A stretch of DNA of 53,167 nucleotides from an uncultured Sulfolobales archaeon (GCA_937921695.1 CAKZTZ010000015.1:1-53167); one strand, 5' to 3'. Positions 16,785 to 25,437 are shown, numbered from the stretch's first letter. A program made the numbers and translations. The notes: generated by a model from the letters alone, not told the origin.

Positions 16785-18080
16785 ATGGGGGTTTGCGTGG
16801 ATCTCGTATTTAAGGCTTTAGAGGTTTTGAGGGGGAGGCCTTTATGTGATAGGTGTCTTGGTAGGTTTTTTGCTAGGTTTGGCTATGGTTGGTCTAACCT
16901 GGATAGGGGTTCTGCTATTAAGAGGGTTATAGTTATGTATTATCATTGGAGGGTTAGATCGGGCGATAAGGGTGCTTTGGAGGAGTTTCTTCCTTTAGCC
17001 CCTAATATTGGAGTTGAGGCTTCAGGGCTTTATAGGCTCCTTACTGGCGCGGATCTAGAGGTTAAACCTTGTTCTCTTTGTGGCGGTAGCCTGGAGGGTT
17101 TCCTCGACAATGCCGCTACCAGTGTTGCGGGGCTTTTGAGGGTTTATGGTGTTAGGAGGTTTATTGTTGGGGCTAGGGTTGATGAGGGTATTTTGAGGGT
17201 TGAGGAGGATATAGCTTTAAAACATTCTCTAGACGGGTGGGAGTCTATTAAGAACGAGGTTAAAAGGGAGGTTGGCAAGAGGGTTGAGGCTTTAGGCTTC
17301 ACAGCCGACTTTACAAGCCCCGAAGCTATGGTTATAGTAGAGTTCCCCAGCGGGGAGCTTGAAATTATAGTTAACAGTCTAATCCTAGCAGGCAGGTATT
17401 GGAAGAGGGGGAGGCTTGTGAGCCAAGCTTACTGGCCTAGTTTCGGGGGCGTTAAATACTATTCTATAGAGGAGGCTCTCACACCTCTCCTGAGGCTCGC
17501 AGAAGGCGAAAGCGTAATCCTCCACGCTGCTGGGAGGGAGGATGTAGATGCTAGAATGCTAGGCACTGGGAGGCCTGCACTAGTTGAAGTTAAAGCTCCG
17601 AGGGTTAGAGAACTAGACTTATCCCAGGTTGAGAAAGCTATTGAGGAAGCATCTAAAGGCCTTGTAGCCTTCAAGTTTGAAGGCTACGCTAACAGGGGTA
17701 TGGTGAAAGTTTATAAAGAGGAGGCTGCGGTTAAGAGTAAAGTTTACAAAGCCCTCATAGCTGTGAGGGGCGGCGTAGAAGCGGGGGATCTTGCAAGGCT
17801 TGAGGAGAATCTGAAGGGTGCAACGATTATGCAGAGGACCCCCCTGAGAATATCGCGTAGGAAAAAAGATATTATGAGGGCTAAGAAAGTCTACGAAGTT
17901 AAATGCAGGGCTCTCGGCGGCCCCTTCATAGAATGCCTAATAAAAGCCTCGGGAGGCCTCTATGTTAAAGAGCTTATAAGCGGCGATAACGGGAGAACTA
18001 GGCCTAGCTTCACGGAAACACTGGGCAAGGAGGCGGCATGCCTCGAGCTTGACGTGCTACTAGTCACTCCTATAAGCTAG
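16785..18080 (+). CDS. pus10: tRNA pseudouridine synthase Pus10
   Basis: 431 aa. Makes pseudouridine 54/55 in the T loop of archaeal tRNA. The N-terminal zinc site has CDRC (21-24) and CSLC (96-99), followed by a THUMP-like region. The catalytic segment GREDVDARMLGTGRP (250-264) holds the catalytic Asp. ATG start. The last 21 bp overlap the convergent HemK-like gene. Confidence 0.94.
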   Translation: MGVCVDLVFKALEVLRGRPLCDRCLGRFFARFGYGWSNLDRGSAIKRVIVMYYHWRVRSGDKGALEEFLPLAPNIGVEASGLYRLLTGADLEVKPCSLCGGSLEGFLDNAATSVAGLLRVYGVRRFIVGARVDEGILRVEEDIALKHSLDGWESIKNEVKREVGKRVEALGFTADFTSPEAMVIVEFPSGELEIIVNSLILAGRYWKRGRLVSQAYWPSFGGVKYYSIEEALTPLLRLAEGESVILHAAGREDVDARMLGTGRPALVEVKAPRVRELDLSQVEKAIEEASKGLVAFKFEGYANRGMVKVYKEEAAVKSKVYKALIAVRGGVEAGDLARLEENLKGATIMQRTPLRISRRKKDIMRAKKVYEVKCRALGGPFIECLIKASGGLYVKELISGDNGRTRPSFTETLGKEAACLELDVLLVTPIS

Positions 18081-18722
18081 TATTGCGCGGAGCTCCTCAT
18101 AGAAAAACCTTCTAGATCCAAGTACCTCAACTTTAAAGCCGAACTCCACAGCTAAAGCCTCGGGATTCACGGGGGACAATGTGGAATAAACCGTTAAGAC
18201 TTCCCTTGAAACTTCGAAAGCATTTAGGAGAAGCTCGTACATGACCCCGGAGCCTCCCCAAGAATACTCGAGCCACTCCAGGCATTCTAGAGGCTTTCGA
18301 GGAGGCTCATCGGGAAGATAAGGGGGGTTTAAAATAGTTAGGTCCCACAAGCTGTCTAGGCATGAAAGCCCCCAACACCTTACAACATGAGCTTCCGGGG
18401 GTAAGTTTTTCCTTGAAAGCTCCACAGCATAGGGCGATATATCTATGGCTACGAGAACCGGGGGTTTGAAGAGTTTATAGGCGGCCAGGGCTAAAATGCC
18501 TGTCCCCGAGCCTACATCTACGATTTTATTGTAGACCCTACCTAGACTTTTAAGTTTCACGAGAGCATCTATGAGGAGAAGCGAGTCGTCTGAAGGGTTA
18601 TATACGCATGGGTGGAGCTCTAGGGTTACCGCCCCCTCAGGCCCTAGGCTTATTTGTAGAGTTTTAAGAGATTCTCCAAGTCCTCCACTGTTAAATCTCT
18701 CACTCTCTTCCCTTCGAGCCAT
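18060..18722 (-). CDS. HemK/PrmC-like N5-glutamine methyltransferase
   Basis: Rossmann methyltransferase with SAM motif VDVGSGTGILALAAY and the catalytic NPPY of the HemK family (ILNPPYLPDEPP). Archaeal and eukaryotic members methylate the GGQ glutamine of release factor 1. I chose ATG 18722 (MARREESERF), which overlaps the KsgA 3' end by 73 bp; ATG 18749 is also open, and no ATG, GTG or TTG further in gives a better fit. It follows KsgA in the same order as in other archaea. Confidence 0.85.
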   Translation of the reverse strand: MARREESERFNSGGLGESLKTLQISLGPEGAVTLELHPCVYNPSDDSLLLIDALVKLKSLGRVYNKIVDVGSGTGILALAAYKLFKPPVLVAIDISPYAVELSRKNLPPEAHVVRCWGLSCLDSLWDLTILNPPYLPDEPPRKPLECLEWLEYSWGGSGVMYELLLNAFEVSREVLTVYSTLSPVNPEALAVEFGFKVEVLGSRRFFYEELRAILAYRSD

Positions 18723-19438
18723 TTGAGGCCCCCTTCTACTCCCATACATTTGGAGATCATTTTAGAAGCTTTCTTATTCCTCCCCGAGAAAAGGCATCTA
18801 GAGATTTCCTCGAATGCTTCGTCCCCCTCTGCCCATTCTTTAACTCTTGATAGCTCCACGACAGCCCCGTCAACTTCAGGCTGGGGGTAGTAGTAGCTTC
18901 TATGTATCAAGCCTACTATTCTAACTTTGAAGTATCTCCTTACTAGTAGTGTGAGCCTCCCATAGTCGGGGCTCCCAGGCTCTGCCACTATCCTAGAGGC
19001 TAGTTCTTTTTGGACTCCCAGGATGGAGTAAGTTATATTGTTATTCTCAGCTATAGCTCTTAAAATAACGCTTGAAATATTGTATGGGGTGTTAGAGTAT
19101 AATACTTTAAGGCTTGTAGCTCTAGAGTAGCTGACCCCATCGCCTATGATTATGGAGACGTTCTCCGGGGCTATGCTCGATAAGTGCCGTGCAAGACTCC
19201 TATCAACTTCTACAGCAACTATTCTAGAAGCTATATCTGCGACGTGAAGGGTGAGGGCTCCAAGGCCGGGGCCCACCTCAACCATGTCCCTGTGTGGAGC
19301 CCTTGATAGGGGCTCTAGGAAGAGCTTGACCCCCCTGGGGTCTACTAGAAAGTGTTGTCCCAAGTATTCCCTAGGCTTTACCCCCAGCTTCTTAAGGTGT
19401 CTTAGGGTCCACTCTAGAAGATTCTCCTGTTTAAACAT
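18650..19438 (-). CDS. ksgA: 16S rRNA adenine dimethyltransferase KsgA/Dim1
   Basis: 262 aa. Dimethylates two adjacent adenosines in the 3' hairpin of 16S rRNA. SAM motif VEVGPGLGAL (53-62), acidic VEVD (77-80), catalytic N116-T-P-Y119 (usually NLPY), and the PQPEVDGAVVEL segment. It follows the DUF655 gene by 5 bp and overlaps the HemK-like gene. Confidence 0.95.
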   Translation of the reverse strand: MFKQENLLEWTLRHLKKLGVKPREYLGQHFLVDPRGVKLFLEPLSRAPHRDMVEVGPGLGALTLHVADIASRIVAVEVDRSLARHLSSIAPENVSIIIGDGVSYSRATSLKVLYSNTPYNISSVILRAIAENNNITYSILGVQKELASRIVAEPGSPDYGRLTLLVRRYFKVRIVGLIHRSYYYPQPEVDGAVVELSRVKEWAEGDEAFEEISRCLFSGRNKKASKMISKCMGVEGGLKWLEGKRVRDLTVEDLENLLKLYK

Positions 19439-19443
19439 TAAAC

Positions 19444-20358
19444 TTATTGTGAAGCACCCGCTTTCCGGAAATATGCCCTCTTAACCTTACTTAGATAGTC
19501 CAGGTATGGAGTGTCGGGGTTTGAAGGTTCTATGAAGAGGTAATACTTAGCTTCCCCCCTTATCTCCTCAGCTATTTTCTCTGAAAGAGCTGTTAGAGGG
19601 TCTATTTTAAGCACTTTCTTAACCTCATCAAAACTCTCGAAAGGCTTCTGCCTCCTCCTGTCGAGGAACGTTGAGAGCACTTTCTTACCTACTCCCTTGA
19701 AGAGTTCGAGAGTGTGGAGTCTCACGTTTATAGCGTCGGCTATGTTGAAGAATTCAATGTATATGCGCTCGTCAGCTTTTATAATGGCTTTTACAGCCTC
19801 TGTAAGGTTACTCTTAGCTATGTCTGTTAACTCCTCATACTTGAGGGGGCTCGGGGGGACTACTAGTATTGACGAGGGGAGGCCTTTATCCTCAGCTATC
19901 CTGGAGAGCTCGATGGGGGAGTCTACGAGTAAGGCCCAGCCCCCCTCCTCTTGTATCATCACTTTTAAAGATTCCAGACCCCACTTATCTAGGGGCGTGA
20001 GAGGATAGCAGTATACCATCTTCTCAGGGCCCGGGAGGCATGCTAGGACCACTACAGTCTTCTTAACCTTCTGGCCTTTCCAGTCCACTGGTTGAATTAT
20101 AGTCCTCAGGACGCTCCTTGCGAGAGTGACTCTCTGGAGAACCTCTACGTCTCCAAGGGGTATTCCATCTATTAAAGTGAACCTCCTAACCCCTATAGCT
20201 TGAGCTATAGGCCTATCCTTATGCTCTTTATGAGGGTCGCTGTAAAGGCCTTGGGGGATATAGTCTAAGATAATCCCCTCAACCTCAACGGCCGCTGGGT
20301 GCTGGGACCTTAGCCCTTGAAGCCTCCCAGACCCCCTTTCAAAGCCCTCCGACTCCAA
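19444..20358 (-). CDS. DUF655 (HhH) protein with an inserted middle region
   Basis: 304 aa. Residues 25-80 (EGIILDYIPQG, RPIAQAIGVRRFTLIDG) and 170-275 (LKYEELTDIAKSNL, then LHTLELFKGVGKK, a helix-hairpin-helix, then KPFESFDEV) are the two halves of the usual DUF655 protein, about 190 aa. Between them, about 83-172 is an extra block of about 90 residues of alpha/beta type (KTVVVLACLPG, GWALLVDSP, SSILVVPPS) that I do not recognise. The position RpoF-DUF655-KsgA is the conserved archaeal order. A role in RNA or translation is likely but unknown. Confidence 0.85.
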   Translation of the reverse strand: MESEGFERGSGRLQGLRSQHPAAVEVEGIILDYIPQGLYSDPHKEHKDRPIAQAIGVRRFTLIDGIPLGDVEVLQRVTLARSVLRTIIQPVDWKGQKVKKTVVVLACLPGPEKMVYCYPLTPLDKWGLESLKVMIQEEGGWALLVDSPIELSRIAEDKGLPSSILVVPPSPLKYEELTDIAKSNLTEAVKAIIKADERIYIEFFNIADAINVRLHTLELFKGVGKKVLSTFLDRRRQKPFESFDEVKKVLKIDPLTALSEKIAEEIRGEAKYYLFIEPSNPDTPYLDYLSKVKRAYFRKAGASQ

Positions 20359-20417
20359 ATTTTAACCCACCGCTAGCTCCATATAAACCATTATTTGGGG
20401 AGTGCTTAAATTTCAAA

Positions 20418-20771
20418 TTACGTCTCGCCCCGGCTGGAGCAGAAGCTCTTCAATATTGACAGGATATTATCTATGAGCTCCGGATCAAATTTCAAGTCTT
20501 TCTTCATAGAAAGTATAGATCTAACCTCGCCCTCAGTTTCAGGGCACATGTTGAGAAGGTTGGCTATTACATCTTCGTTTAAACCCAGCTTAGACAAGCT
20601 CTCAAAAGCCTTCCTAGCCTCCTCCCCGCTCTTGGAGGCGTATAGTAGGAGGTAGTTCCATGTCCTCTCATGTATCTCCCCTATCCTGTCCTGGCCTTCC
20701 ATCCTCGACTTTAAAGCTTCTCTAGCCTCATAGACTGTTATGTATTTCTTCCTTATAATACGCCTGTCCAA
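20418..20771 (-). CDS. rpoF: RNA polymerase subunit Rpo4 (F)
   Basis: 117 aa homologue of Rpb4. It forms the stalk of archaeal RNA polymerase with Rpo7. Helical throughout; the HRDC-like half has EDVIANLLNMCPETEGEVRSIL. Sits between L21e and DUF655 as in most archaea, with 22 bp to the L21e stop. Confidence 0.93.
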   Translation of the reverse strand: MDRRIIRKKYITVYEAREALKSRMEGQDRIGEIHERTWNYLLLYASKSGEEARKAFESLSKLGLNEDVIANLLNMCPETEGEVRSILSMKKDLKFDPELIDNILSILKSFCSSRGET

Positions 20772-20793
20772 GGATCCCCCTCCGAGAGCCCCT

Positions 20794-21105
20794 CTAGTTA
20801 GAGCTTTGCTGTTTTAGGGGTTTGAGATGGACTGGAGACACGTAGAGGATTTTCCTCTTATCTCCGAGATATACTTCTATCTCGTAAGCTTCCCCCCTCT
20901 TACCTGTTATGGTGCCTGTTAGCCCATGGTATCTCCTATGAGGCATGGCTTTATGGTAGCTGGAGTTTATCACTATAGCCACTTTATCCCCTACATTATA
21001 CTCTCTCAATAGGGAGCTCAGCCTCGGGATAGACCCTTTCTCTCTAACGTTTTTCCTTAGGAGTTTCCTAGTTCTATTCCTATACCCTCTGGGCGCCTTA
21101 ACCAT
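20794..21105 (-). CDS. rpl21e: ribosomal protein L21e (eL21)
   Basis: 103 aa, basic. Begins MVKAPRGYRNRTRKLLRK; the core is NVGDKVAIVINSSYHKAMPH and YHGLTGTITGKRGEAYEI, as in archaeal eL21. First gene of the minus-strand block L21e-RpoF-DUF655-KsgA-HemK, sharing a promoter region with the divergent TrmJ-like gene. Confidence 0.95.
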   Translation of the reverse strand: MVKAPRGYRNRTRKLLRKNVREKGSIPRLSSLLREYNVGDKVAIVINSSYHKAMPHRRYHGLTGTITGKRGEAYEIEVYLGDKRKILYVSPVHLKPLKQQSSN

Positions 21106-21141
21106 AAGTCTACACCCTGAGGCTTCAGATTTCCCTCACAC

Positions 21142-21158
21142 CTATTATATTTTAATAG
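21142..21158. promoter_or_regulatory. palindromic bidirectional TATA box (L21e / TrmJ-like)
   Basis: CTATTATATTTTAATAG has 6-bp inverted arms around a 5-bp centre. Start sites about 26 bp to either side would fall near 21123 (minus, 18 nt before L21e) and near 21176 (plus, 40 nt before the TrmJ-like ATG). One TATA element may serve both. Confidence 0.5.
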
Positions 21159-21216
21159 TTTCCAGTCTGGACTTTTCACATTGGGTGCTTACTGTAAGTT
21201 TAACGGTGGGCTTGAA

Positions 21217-21954
21217 ATGGAAAAGTTGAGGCTCATCCTCGTAGGCGTTGAGGGGGCGGTTAATATGGGGATGATAGCTAGGCTAGCGGATAACTTCTCT
21301 GTAGACGAGTTTTACATAGTCAGCCCGGTGGCTAGCGTTGAGGAAGCTTTAGAATACGCTGCTAGGGCGGCAGATAGGCTTCGGGGGGCTCGCATAGTTT
21401 CAAGTCTAGAAGAGGCTCTCGAGGGAGTCAGCTTATCAATATGCACTTCAGCCCTAGCTTCGAGAGAGGATATTCTAAGAATACCTGTGAAGCCCCAGGA
21501 GGCTGCAGAGCTAGCGGCATCAGTGAAAGGTACTGTAGCCCTAGTTATGGGGAGGGAGAGTGTAGGCCTCACGAGACTAGAGATTAGCAAGTGCACAATA
21601 CTAGCAACTATAGAAGCTAGCCCTAAATACCCGGAGCTCAACCTCTCAAACGCCACCGCCATAATGCTATACGAGCTGTTCAAAGTTAGGGGGAAGCCGC
21701 ACTATGTTGAAGAACCGGCAGACCCGAGCCTCATAGGGCTTATAGAAGCCTATGCTAGATCCCTAGCGGAACTCCTACTAGCTGATAAGAGGAGGGTTGA
21801 AGAAGTAGCGCTAGCCTTTAGAAGAGTCGCAGCTAAGAACATAGTTCACAGGAAAGAAGCGGAGAACATAGTGTTAATCTTGTCCAAAGCCTATAGGAGG
21901 CTGGGCAAATGTAAAGCTGAACCCGTTCATGAGCAAGCTTCAAACACTCAGTAA
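21217..21954 (+). CDS. TrmJ-like SPOUT tRNA/rRNA 2'-O-methyltransferase
   Basis: 245 aa. RLILVGVEGAVNMGMIAR at the start, VMGRESVGLTRLE and the knot segment YPELNLSNATAIMLYEL are the SpoU/TrmJ motifs; archaeal TrmJ makes Cm32. The C-terminal helical tail dimerises family members. The frame is open from TTG 21181, but ATG 21217 (MEKLRLILVG) has a GGTGGG site 6 nt upstream and the family N-terminus. It lies directly before the ribosomal operon, in the same direction. Confidence 0.88.
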   Translation: MEKLRLILVGVEGAVNMGMIARLADNFSVDEFYIVSPVASVEEALEYAARAADRLRGARIVSSLEEALEGVSLSICTSALASREDILRIPVKPQEAAELAASVKGTVALVMGRESVGLTRLEISKCTILATIEASPKYPELNLSNATAIMLYELFKVRGKPHYVEEPADPSLIGLIEAYARSLAELLLADKRRVEEVALAFRRVAAKNIVHRKEAENIVLILSKAYRRLGKCKAEPVHEQASNTQ

Positions 21955-21997
21955 CTAGTATCTACTCTAGAAGCGGGAGAGGCGGGACAGCAAAATA

Positions 21998-22005
21998 GTA
22001 TATAA
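21998..22005 (+). promoter_or_regulatory. TATA box of the S19 ribosomal operon
   Basis: GTATATAAG, centred near 22001. A start site about 26 bp on falls at about 22027, just ahead of the GGGGG ribosome binding site (22029-22033) of the TTG 22039 start. That supports a short leader and the later S19 start. Confidence 0.65.
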
Positions 22006-22038
22006 GACTTGGTATTTTATTGTTTCTTGGGGGTCTGT

Positions 22039-22476
22039 TTGGCTTTAGAGTTGAGGCCTGAGTGGAAAAAGTTTAGGTATAGGGGTAGGAGTTTAGAGGA
22101 GCTTATGAAGATGCCTCTTTCAGAGCTAGCTAAGCTCCTACCTTCTAAGCAGAGGAGGAGGCTTTTGAGGGGGTTTACGCCCGCCCAGCAGATACTTTTG
22201 AGGAAGATTAGGAGGGCTAGGAGGCAGGCTGCTGAGAAGGGTCTTGATAAGGCTCCCCTTATTAAGACTAGGGTTAGGGATATGATCATACTTCCCGAGA
22301 TGGTTGGTTTAACCGTGGCAGTTCATAATGGTAAAGAGTATGTGCCTGTAAGAATAGTTCCTGAAATGATAGGCCATTATCTTGGAGAGTTCGCCCCCAC
22401 TTGTAGGATTGTCCAGCACGGGGAGCCCGGGTTAAAGGCTACTAAGAGTAGCCTCCACCTCTCAGGCCAGAAGTGA
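22039..22476 (+). CDS. rps19: ribosomal protein S19 (uS19)
   Basis: 145 aa. Core motifs [16 protein letters not shown] and [19 protein letters not shown], with [13 protein letters not shown] near the end. The open frame runs from TTG 22009, but TTG 22039 ([12 protein letters not shown]) matches archaeal S19, has GGGGG 5 nt upstream and fits the TATA box. It heads this operon; in most archaea L2 precedes it, here a methyltransferase does. Confidence 0.94.
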   Translation: MALELRPEWKKFRYRGRSLEELMKMPLSELAKLLPSKQRRRLLRGFTPAQQILLRKIRRARRQAAEKGLDKAPLIKTRVRDMIILPEMVGLTVAVHNGKEYVPVRIVPEMIGHYLGEFAPTCRIVQHGEPGLKATKSSLHLSGQK

Positions 22477-22488
22477 CGGTGTTGAGGG

Positions 22489-22962
22489 TTGCCTGAGTGG
22501 AGCTACTCTCTCAAATTTAGGGATGAGGCTAGAATAGCTAAAGCTATGATGTGGGATGTGCCTGTTCACCCTAAAGTTATGAGGGAAGTATGTGAAGCTG
22601 TAAGGGGTATGAAAGTTAAAGAAGCTAAAGAATACCTGAGGAGGGTTATAGATAAAGTTGAGCCTGTCCCCTTCAGGAGGGCTCACCGTGAACAAGCCCA
22701 TAAGAGGGGTCTCGCAGATAAGTGGGGCTGGCCTGCGGGGAGGTATCCTGTTAAAGCTGCTAGATATATTTTAAAGTTACTGGATAATGTTGAGAATAAC
22801 GCTGAAGTTAAGGGTCTTGATGTGGAGAGGATTAAGATAATTCACATAGCTCCCCATAAGGGTCTCACGATTAAAAGGTGGATGCCGAGGGCTTTCGGGA
22901 GGGCTACTCCAAGATTTAGAGTTACTAGTCACGTTGAAGTTATAGTCTCGGAGGGCGATTAG
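22489..22962 (+). CDS. rpl22: ribosomal protein L22 (uL22)
   Basis: 157 aa. MPEWSYSLKF at the start; KEAKEYLRRVIDKVEPVPF and the exit-tunnel beta-hairpin segment IAPHKGLTIKRWMPRAFGRA near the end. TTG start after a GGTGTTGAGGG site. 12 bp after S19. Its stop lies 2 bp before the CTG start of S3. Confidence 0.95.
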   Translation: MPEWSYSLKFRDEARIAKAMMWDVPVHPKVMREVCEAVRGMKVKEAKEYLRRVIDKVEPVPFRRAHREQAHKRGLADKWGWPAGRYPVKAARYILKLLDNVENNAEVKGLDVERIKIIHIAPHKGLTIKRWMPRAFGRATPRFRVTSHVEVIVSEGD

Positions 22963-22967
22963 CTCTG
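22950..22967 (+). promoter_or_regulatory. ribosome binding site and CTG start of S3
   Basis: GGAGGG at 22950-22955 and CTG at 22965-22967 straddle the L22 stop (22960-22962). The spacing is normal for this genome, and it is the only initiation signal that yields a full-length S3. Confidence 0.7.
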
Positions 22968-23708
22968 ACTAAGATTAAGAAGTATTTCTTGAACCAGTCT
23001 ATCCTAAGGGTTAAGGTTGACGAGTATCTTGCTCACAACTTCTACGAGGCGGGCTATAGCGGGGTTCACATAGTTAAGACTGCTCTAGGAGCTAGAGTGC
23101 ACATTTACGCTGAGAGGCCAGCTTTAATAATAGGGAGGAGGGGCTCTACTATAAGAGACCTCCAGAAGATACTAGCGACAGTATTCGGTATGGAAAACCC
23201 GCAGATAACAGTGAGCCAGCAAGAGAACCCCGAGCTTAACGCTAGGATCCAAGCTTTCAGGGTCGTGAGGCTCATAGAGAGGGGTTTCCACTTCAGGCGT
23301 GTAGCGTTCGCAGTGCTTAGGAGGATAATGGCTAATGGAGCTTTAGGGGTAGAGATAACAGTTAGCGGTAAGCTAGTAGCTGAGAGGGCTAGGTTCGAAA
23401 AGTATAGGGAAGGTAAAGTGTATAAGGCGGGCCATGTTGTTGATGAGCTCGTGGATAAGGCTGTAGCCTACGCGAGGCTCCCAAAGGGCGTTATAGGTGT
23501 TGAAGTTTTAATAGTGAAGCCTGGAACACCCCCAGACCATGTTAGGGTTAGAGAAGCTGGGGAGGTCAAAGAGTTCGTAGCTAAGGTTAGGGAGGAGGTT
23601 TTAGCTAAAGGCTTCAAGGCCCCGGAGTTTGAAGAGTTAGAGGGGGTCCTGGAGGAGGCTGAAGAGGTAGAGTTGGAGGAGGTTGATGAAGTTGGCTCCC
23701 AAACATAA
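22965..23708 (+). CDS. rps3: ribosomal protein S3 (uS3), apparent CTG start
   Basis: 247 aa if begun at CTG 22965. The frame then reads (M)TKIKKYFLNQSILRVKVDE, the normal archaeal N-terminus. GGAGGG (22950-22955) lies 9 nt upstream, and no ATG, GTG or TTG exists between the in-frame stop at 22935 and TTG 22989. Starting at TTG 22989 would delete the conserved TKIKKYF. The KH domain has ALIIGRRGSTIRDLQ; the C-terminal tail is acidic. The end overlaps L29 by 26 bp. Confidence 0.93.
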   Translation: MTKIKKYFLNQSILRVKVDEYLAHNFYEAGYSGVHIVKTALGARVHIYAERPALIIGRRGSTIRDLQKILATVFGMENPQITVSQQENPELNARIQAFRVVRLIERGFHFRRVAFAVLRRIMANGALGVEITVSGKLVAERARFEKYREGKVYKAGHVVDELVDKAVAYARLPKGVIGVEVLIVKPGTPPDHVRVREAGEVKEFVAKVREEVLAKGFKAPEFEELEGVLEEAEEVELEEVDEVGSQT

Positions 23709-23907
23709 AGTCAGAGCTAAGGATTTAAGGAATATGAAGCCAGAAGATAGGGAGAAGATTCTTAACGAGTTCACCCAGGAGCTTATAAAATTGAGATATC
23801 AGGCTTCCATAGGTGTGTTGAAAACCCCGGGGAAGCTTAGGGAGCTCAAGAGGAATGTTGCGAGGATCTTAACAATAATGAGGGAGGAAGCTAGGGGCGG
23901 AAAGTAG
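23683..23907 (+). CDS. rpl29: ribosomal protein L29 (uL29)
   Basis: 74 aa, two-helix protein: KDLRNMKPEDREKILNEF and LIKLRYQASIGVLKTPGKL, ending NVARILTIMREEARG. Starts at TTG 23683 or ATG 23686, within the S3 end, so translation is coupled. GGAGGAGG just upstream (about 23672-23680) is a good site for it. Confidence 0.93.
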   Translation: MMKLAPKHKVRAKDLRNMKPEDREKILNEFTQELIKLRYQASIGVLKTPGKLRELKRNVARILTIMREEARGGK

Positions 23908-23909
23908 GG

Positions 23910-24209
23910 TTGAAGATTTCTAAGTCAAACATTTTATGCCACGAGCTCATAGGCTTAAAGGCTAGAATCCTCAGCCACCCCGACCCGGGCTTGAAGGGGG
24001 TTGAGGGGGTTATAGTTTGGGAGTCTCCTAGGACTCTTCAACTAGGCTTAGGCTCTAGGAAGATTACAATACTTAAGCCTGGCTCTATACTCTTAATCCA
24101 GATGCCTGAAGGTGAGTGGGTTAAAGTTAAGGGTGACGAGCTCTTGGGAGGACCCTTCGATAGGGCTAAAAGGATGGTTAGAGGTGAGGGGTGTAGTGCC
24201 GGCTTTTAA
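23910..24209 (+). CDS. rnp1: ribonuclease P protein component 1 (Rpp29/Pop4)
   Basis: 99 aa. KSNILCHELIGLKARI opens the Sm-like barrel, GVIVWESPRTLQL follows; it binds the specificity side of RNase P RNA in archaea. TTG start 2 bp after the L29 stop. The gene overlaps the S17 start by 26 bp. Its place between L29 and S17 is the conserved archaeal position; a separate SUI1 (aIF1) gene often found here is absent. Confidence 0.9.
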   Translation: MKISKSNILCHELIGLKARILSHPDPGLKGVEGVIVWESPRTLQLGLGSRKITILKPGSILLIQMPEGEWVKVKGDELLGGPFDRAKRMVRGEGCSAGF

Positions 24210-24537
24210 GCTAGTTAAAAATCTGAAAGTTCCAGGGGTTGAGCCTCCTAGAGAGGCGTGTAAAGACCCTAACTGCCCTTGGCACGGGACTTTGAAAGTT
24301 AGAGGGTTGATTCTCGAGGGTTTTGTTGAGAAAGCTAAGGCTAGGAAGATGGCTGTTGTTAGGCACGATTACTTGTATTATTCTGAGAAGTATAAGAGGT
24401 ATGAGAGGAGGATGAGCAAGATACACGCTCACATCCCAGAATGTATAAAAGTGGAGCCCGGCCAGAAAGTGGTCATAGGGGAGTGCAGGCCCATAGCTAA
24501 GACTGTTAAATTCGTAGTGCTAGGTGTTAAGGGGTAG
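24184..24537 (+). CDS. rps17: ribosomal protein S17 (uS17)
   Basis: About 117 aa. KLVKNLKVPGVEPP, CKDPNCPWHGTLKVRG (archaeal Cys signature) and SKIHAHIPECIKVEPGQKV are diagnostic. The frame is open from 24112, but the family N-terminus fits GTG 24184 or GTG 24196; the latter has GGTGAGGGG upstream. Overlaps the Rpp29 end. Confidence 0.92.
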   Translation: MRGVVPAFKLVKNLKVPGVEPPREACKDPNCPWHGTLKVRGLILEGFVEKAKARKMAVVRHDYLYYSEKYKRYERRMSKIHAHIPECIKVEPGQKVVIGECRPIAKTVKFVVLGVKG

Positions 24538-24543
24538 AGGGCT

Positions 24544-24966
24544 ATGGCTGGTAAGAGGAAGTATTTGATAACAGCTCCGAGGGGTAAGGTTAACGAGGGG
24601 CTCCAGGTAGGTAGCTATGTCGCTGTAGCCGATAATAGTGGGGCTAGGGAGGCTATGATAATAAATGTCCCACTATTAAAGACTAGGCTTAGGAGAGTCC
24701 CCTTCGCCGGAATCGGGGATCTCGTGATAGTCTCGATCAAGAAAGGGACGCCCCAGCTTAGAAAACAAGTCACATATGCTGTAGTCATAAGGCAGAGGAG
24801 GCCCTTCAAGAGGCCTGATGGTGTCTGGGTCTCCTTCGACGACAACGCTGTCGTCTTAGTGAACCCTGACGGCACCCCTAGAGCTAGCGAGATTAGAGGG
24901 CCCGTAGCTAGGGAAGCGGCGGAAAGGTGGCCTAAAGTGGCTAAACTAGCGACAATGATAGTTTAG
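24544..24966 (+). CDS. rpl14: ribosomal protein L14 (uL14)
   Basis: 140 aa. [39 protein letters not shown] and [20 protein letters not shown] are the L14 signatures. ATG 6 bp after the S17 stop. Normal archaeal length. Confidence 0.96.
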   Translation: MAGKRKYLITAPRGKVNEGLQVGSYVAVADNSGAREAMIINVPLLKTRLRRVPFAGIGDLVIVSIKKGTPQLRKQVTYAVVIRQRRPFKRPDGVWVSFDDNAVVLVNPDGTPRASEIRGPVAREAAERWPKVAKLATMIV

Positions 24967-24975
24967 GTGGTGCGC

Positions 24976-25437
24976 ATGCCTAGACTAACAGCTAGTAGAC
25001 AGCCGAGAAAACAGAGGCTCGCACTCCTGGAAGCGCCTTTACATGTGAGGCAGAAGCTCATGGCAGCCCCGCTGAGCCCGGAGCTTAGGGAGAAGTATGG
25101 GGTGAGAAACATGCCTGTGAGGAAAGGGGATAAGGTTAGGATAGTGAGGGGGGACTTTAAGGGTCGCGAGGGCTCTGTTGTTAAAGTAGATTTGAGGAGG
25201 CTTAGAATATATGTTGACGGCGTCACTATAAAGAAACTAGATGGGACGCCCAGGTTCGTCCCCATACACCCCTCTAAGGTCGTGATAGTCTCTTTAAGCC
25301 TTAAAGATAAGAGGAGGAGGGCTATGATAGAGAGGAAGACGGGGGCGGAGGTTAAGGAGGAGGCTGAAACAGTTAAGCCTGAAACTACCCAAGAGACTCC
25401 TGGAAGCCCGGCTAGCGGGGGTGTTGTGAGTGGGTAG
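24976..25437 (+). CDS. rpl24: ribosomal protein L24 (uL24)
   Basis: 153 aa from ATG 24976 ([15 protein letters not shown]), which has GGTGGTG just upstream; two GTG codons at 24967 and 24970 are also in frame. KOW domain [20 protein letters not shown]. The C-terminal 30 residues are a Glu/Thr/Pro-rich tail of low complexity. Overlaps S4e by 8 bp. Confidence 0.93.
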   Translation: MPRLTASRQPRKQRLALLEAPLHVRQKLMAAPLSPELREKYGVRNMPVRKGDKVRIVRGDFKGREGSVVKVDLRRLRIYVDGVTIKKLDGTPRFVPIHPSKVVIVSLSLKDKRRRAMIERKTGAEVKEEAETVKPETTQETPGSPASGGVVSG

